From: an uncultured Alphaproteobacteria bacterium
GTDB taxonomy: Bacteria > Pseudomonadota > Alphaproteobacteria > UBA7985 > CAJQQZ01
Reading direction: 5' to 3'
Assembly: GCA_905480445.1 (NCBI GenBank)
Contig: CAJQQJ010000047.1
Coordinates: 1-14,047 of the forward strand
DNA length: 14,047 nt
A program made the position numbers and the translations under genes. Under the pieces are notes generated by a model. The model did not search any database and was not told the DNA's origin. It saw nothing but the letters and a program-made list of their open reading frames with translations. Shown piece by piece: positions 12,643-14,047 of this stretch; the first letter of the stretch is position 1; each line of letters begins with the position of its first letter.

Positions 12643-14047
12643 TGTCAGCAAAACCAATATTTGAATGCCGTGATCTGAAAATTGAAGCCCGACCGTTTGA
12701 GGCACCGGCAATCCCCATCGTCAAAGGTGTCTCTTTCGACGTTATGCCCGGCCAAGTTGTCGCTTTAATTGGTGAGTCTGGCTCGGGAAAAACCACGATC
12801 TCCCTGGCCTCTCTCGGATACACAAAGCCTGGGCTCTATTTTTCTGGCGGCGAAGCAAAACTGCTTGGCAAAGACATGATCACACTCGATGCCGAGGAGA
12901 AACGTCTAAGCCGTGGAGAGAACGTCGCCTATCTGGCCCAAAGCGCAGCAGCCACCTTCAATCCAGCACTAAAGATTGGCGAGCAGGTCACAGAATCCGC
13001 AGTTCTGCATGGTGCTATGAACCAAAAAGAAGCCGACAGAAGAGCAGTCGAACTTTACCGTGCTCTTGAGTTACCCGACCCAGAGTTAATTGGTGGACGT
13101 TACCCTCACCAAGTTTCGGGCGGGCAACTTCAAAGGCTGATGGCAGCCATGGCTTTGGTCGAAAAGCCGAGCCTTTTGGTATTGGATGAACCAACAACAG
13201 CGCTCGATGTAACGACCCAGATCGAAGTTCTTAAAGCCTTCAAGAAGGTCATTGAGGAAGAAGAGTCAGCTGCTATCTATGTCACGCATGATCTCGCTGT
13301 TGTTGCGCAGATTGCTGACCATATTGTTGTGCTTTATGGCGGCGAAGTCATGGAGCAAGGGCCCACAGAACAAATCATTAACAACCCCAGCCATTCCTAC
13401 ACCAAACGTCTGATGGCGGCTGTGCGCCCCTCCCCGGCGGCTGGGCAAGGCGAAGTAACATCCGACGAACACGAGCGTGACGTTCCAGCTCTCGAAATCC
13501 GGAACCTAACGGCGGGTTATGGTCAGGGTAAGAACGCAATCACAGTTCTTCGTGACATCAACGTTTCAGTAGAACGTGGCCATGTAGTGGGCGTTATTGG
13601 CGAATCTGGATGTGGTAAGTCTACACTGGCTCGAGTAATGGCCGGGATGTTACCAGCCACAAAGGGCCAAGTTTTGCTCTATGGTAAAGAACTGAAGCCT
13701 GCTTTAGAAGACCGCGCCCGTGACGAGCTACAATTGCTTCAGTTTGTTTTTCAAATGGCCGATACAGCTCTCAACCCTCGACAGACAATTGGCGACATAA
13801 TTGGCCGGCCATTGACGTTCTACAAAGGCATTAAGGGCAAAGAGCGCCGCGAAAAAGTGCATGATATTATGCGCTTGGTCGAACTGCCGATTTCTTTTGA
13901 AAATCGACACCCCGGAGAATTGTCCGGCGGGCAAAAACAGCGTGTAAATTTGGCTCGAGGACTTGCGGCTGATCCCGAGGTTCTACTCTGCGATGAGGTC
14001 ACGTCCGCACTTGATTCTATCGTCGGCGCCAATGTTATCAAACTGTT
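12642..14047 (+). CDS. ABC transporter ATPase with two fused nucleotide-binding domains, DppDF type (3' end missing)
   Basis: An open frame of 468 codons runs off the window. It holds two complete ATPase halves in one chain. Domain 1: Walker A GESGSGKTT at 44-52, signature VSGGQLQR at 158-165, Walker B LLVLDEPT at 178-185, switch His216. Between the domains is the oligopeptide-type stretch NPSHSYTKRLM at 248-258. Domain 2: Walker A GESGCGKST at 320-328, Q-loop Gln371, signature LSGGQKQR at 427-434, and Walker B VLLCDEVT at 447-454. The second switch His and C-terminal tail lie beyond the end; relatives of this fused kind usually have 540-600 residues, so about 80-120 are missing. It powers the DppB/DppC-type permeases just upstream and begins inside the stop codon of the second. 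The substrate follows from the importer as a whole and is unknown. Confidence 0.96.
   Translation, partial: MSAKPIFECRDLKIEARPFEAPAIPIVKGVSFDVMPGQVVALIGESGSGKTTISLASLGYTKPGLYFSGGEAKLLGKDMITLDAEEKRLSRGENVAYLAQSAAATFNPALKIGEQVTESAVLHGAMNQKEADRRAVELYRALELPDPELIGGRYPHQVSGGQLQRLMAAMALVEKPSLLVLDEPTTALDVTTQIEVLKAFKKVIEEEESAAIYVTHDLAVVAQIADHIVVLYGGEVMEQGPTEQIINNPSHSYTKRLMAAVRPSPAAGQGEVTSDEHERDVPALEIRNLTAGYGQGKNAITVLRDINVSVERGHVVGVIGESGCGKSTLARVMAGMLPATKGQVLLYGKELKPALEDRARDELQLLQFVFQMADTALNPRQTIGDIIGRPLTFYKGIKGKERREKVHDIMRLVELPISFENRHPGELSGGQKQRVNLARGLAADPEVLLCDEVTSALDSIVGANVIKL

Noticed and set aside
12578..12823. - strand ORF across the start of the ABC ATPase
   Set aside because: It is the complement of the Walker A region and the permease C-terminus; the + strand coding is unmistakable.

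Overview
The window looks like a chromosomal segment of an alphaproteobacterium of moderate GC content, probably marine or host-associated. This rests on gene content: an RhlE-type helicase next to a cold-shock protein, a 44-residue lysine-rich protein of a type I recall from alphaproteobacteria, a non-pyrrolysine MttB-family methyltransferase with an arginine-rich N-terminus, and a fused double-ATPase peptide-type ABC transporter. No rRNA, tRNA, CRISPR array, transposase or phage gene was seen. The species cannot be named from the sequence alone.

Left part (1-2190): the 3' end of a class III aminotransferase of the glutamate-1-semialdehyde aminomutase type, a 265 bp gap, then a DEAD-box RNA helicase (TTG start) followed 48 bp later by a CspA-family cold-shock protein and a strong hairpin. 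Helicase and cold-shock protein together form an RNA-remodelling pair. A stretch of about 700 bp without a recognisable gene follows (2128-2829); it carries an 18 bp perfect palindrome.

Middle part (2830-5971): a tight three-gene unit made of a class V aminotransferase resembling 2-aminoethylphosphonate transaminases, a membrane CDP-alcohol phosphotransferase and a LicC/PntC-like sugar- or choline-phosphate-type nucleotidyltransferase. Together they suggest synthesis or salvage of an amino-alcohol or aminophosphonate headgroup, its activation as a CMP derivative, and transfer to a lipid or glycan. The usual first enzymes of phosphonate synthesis (PepM, Ppd) are not in the window. After it comes a 44-codon gene hidden under a longer spurious ORF, ending in a textbook Rho-independent terminator.

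Right part (6232-14047): a catabolic locus probably directed at an N-methylated or quaternary amine. It has a glutamine-synthetase-family ligase, a convergent MttB-family methyltransferase, a divergent Rieske oxygenase alpha subunit with a glutamate where most Rieske oxygenases have the bridging aspartate (as described for carnitine monooxygenase CntA), and then a DppB-DppC-DppDF-type ABC importer whose last gene runs off the window. The importer would bring in the substrate, the Rieske enzyme and/or MttB homologue would remove methyl or amine groups, and the ligase could capture a released amine as a gamma-glutamyl compound. The substrate is unknown. The mttB-Rieske divergent intergenic region holds two copies of TTTCATGAA that may be operators.
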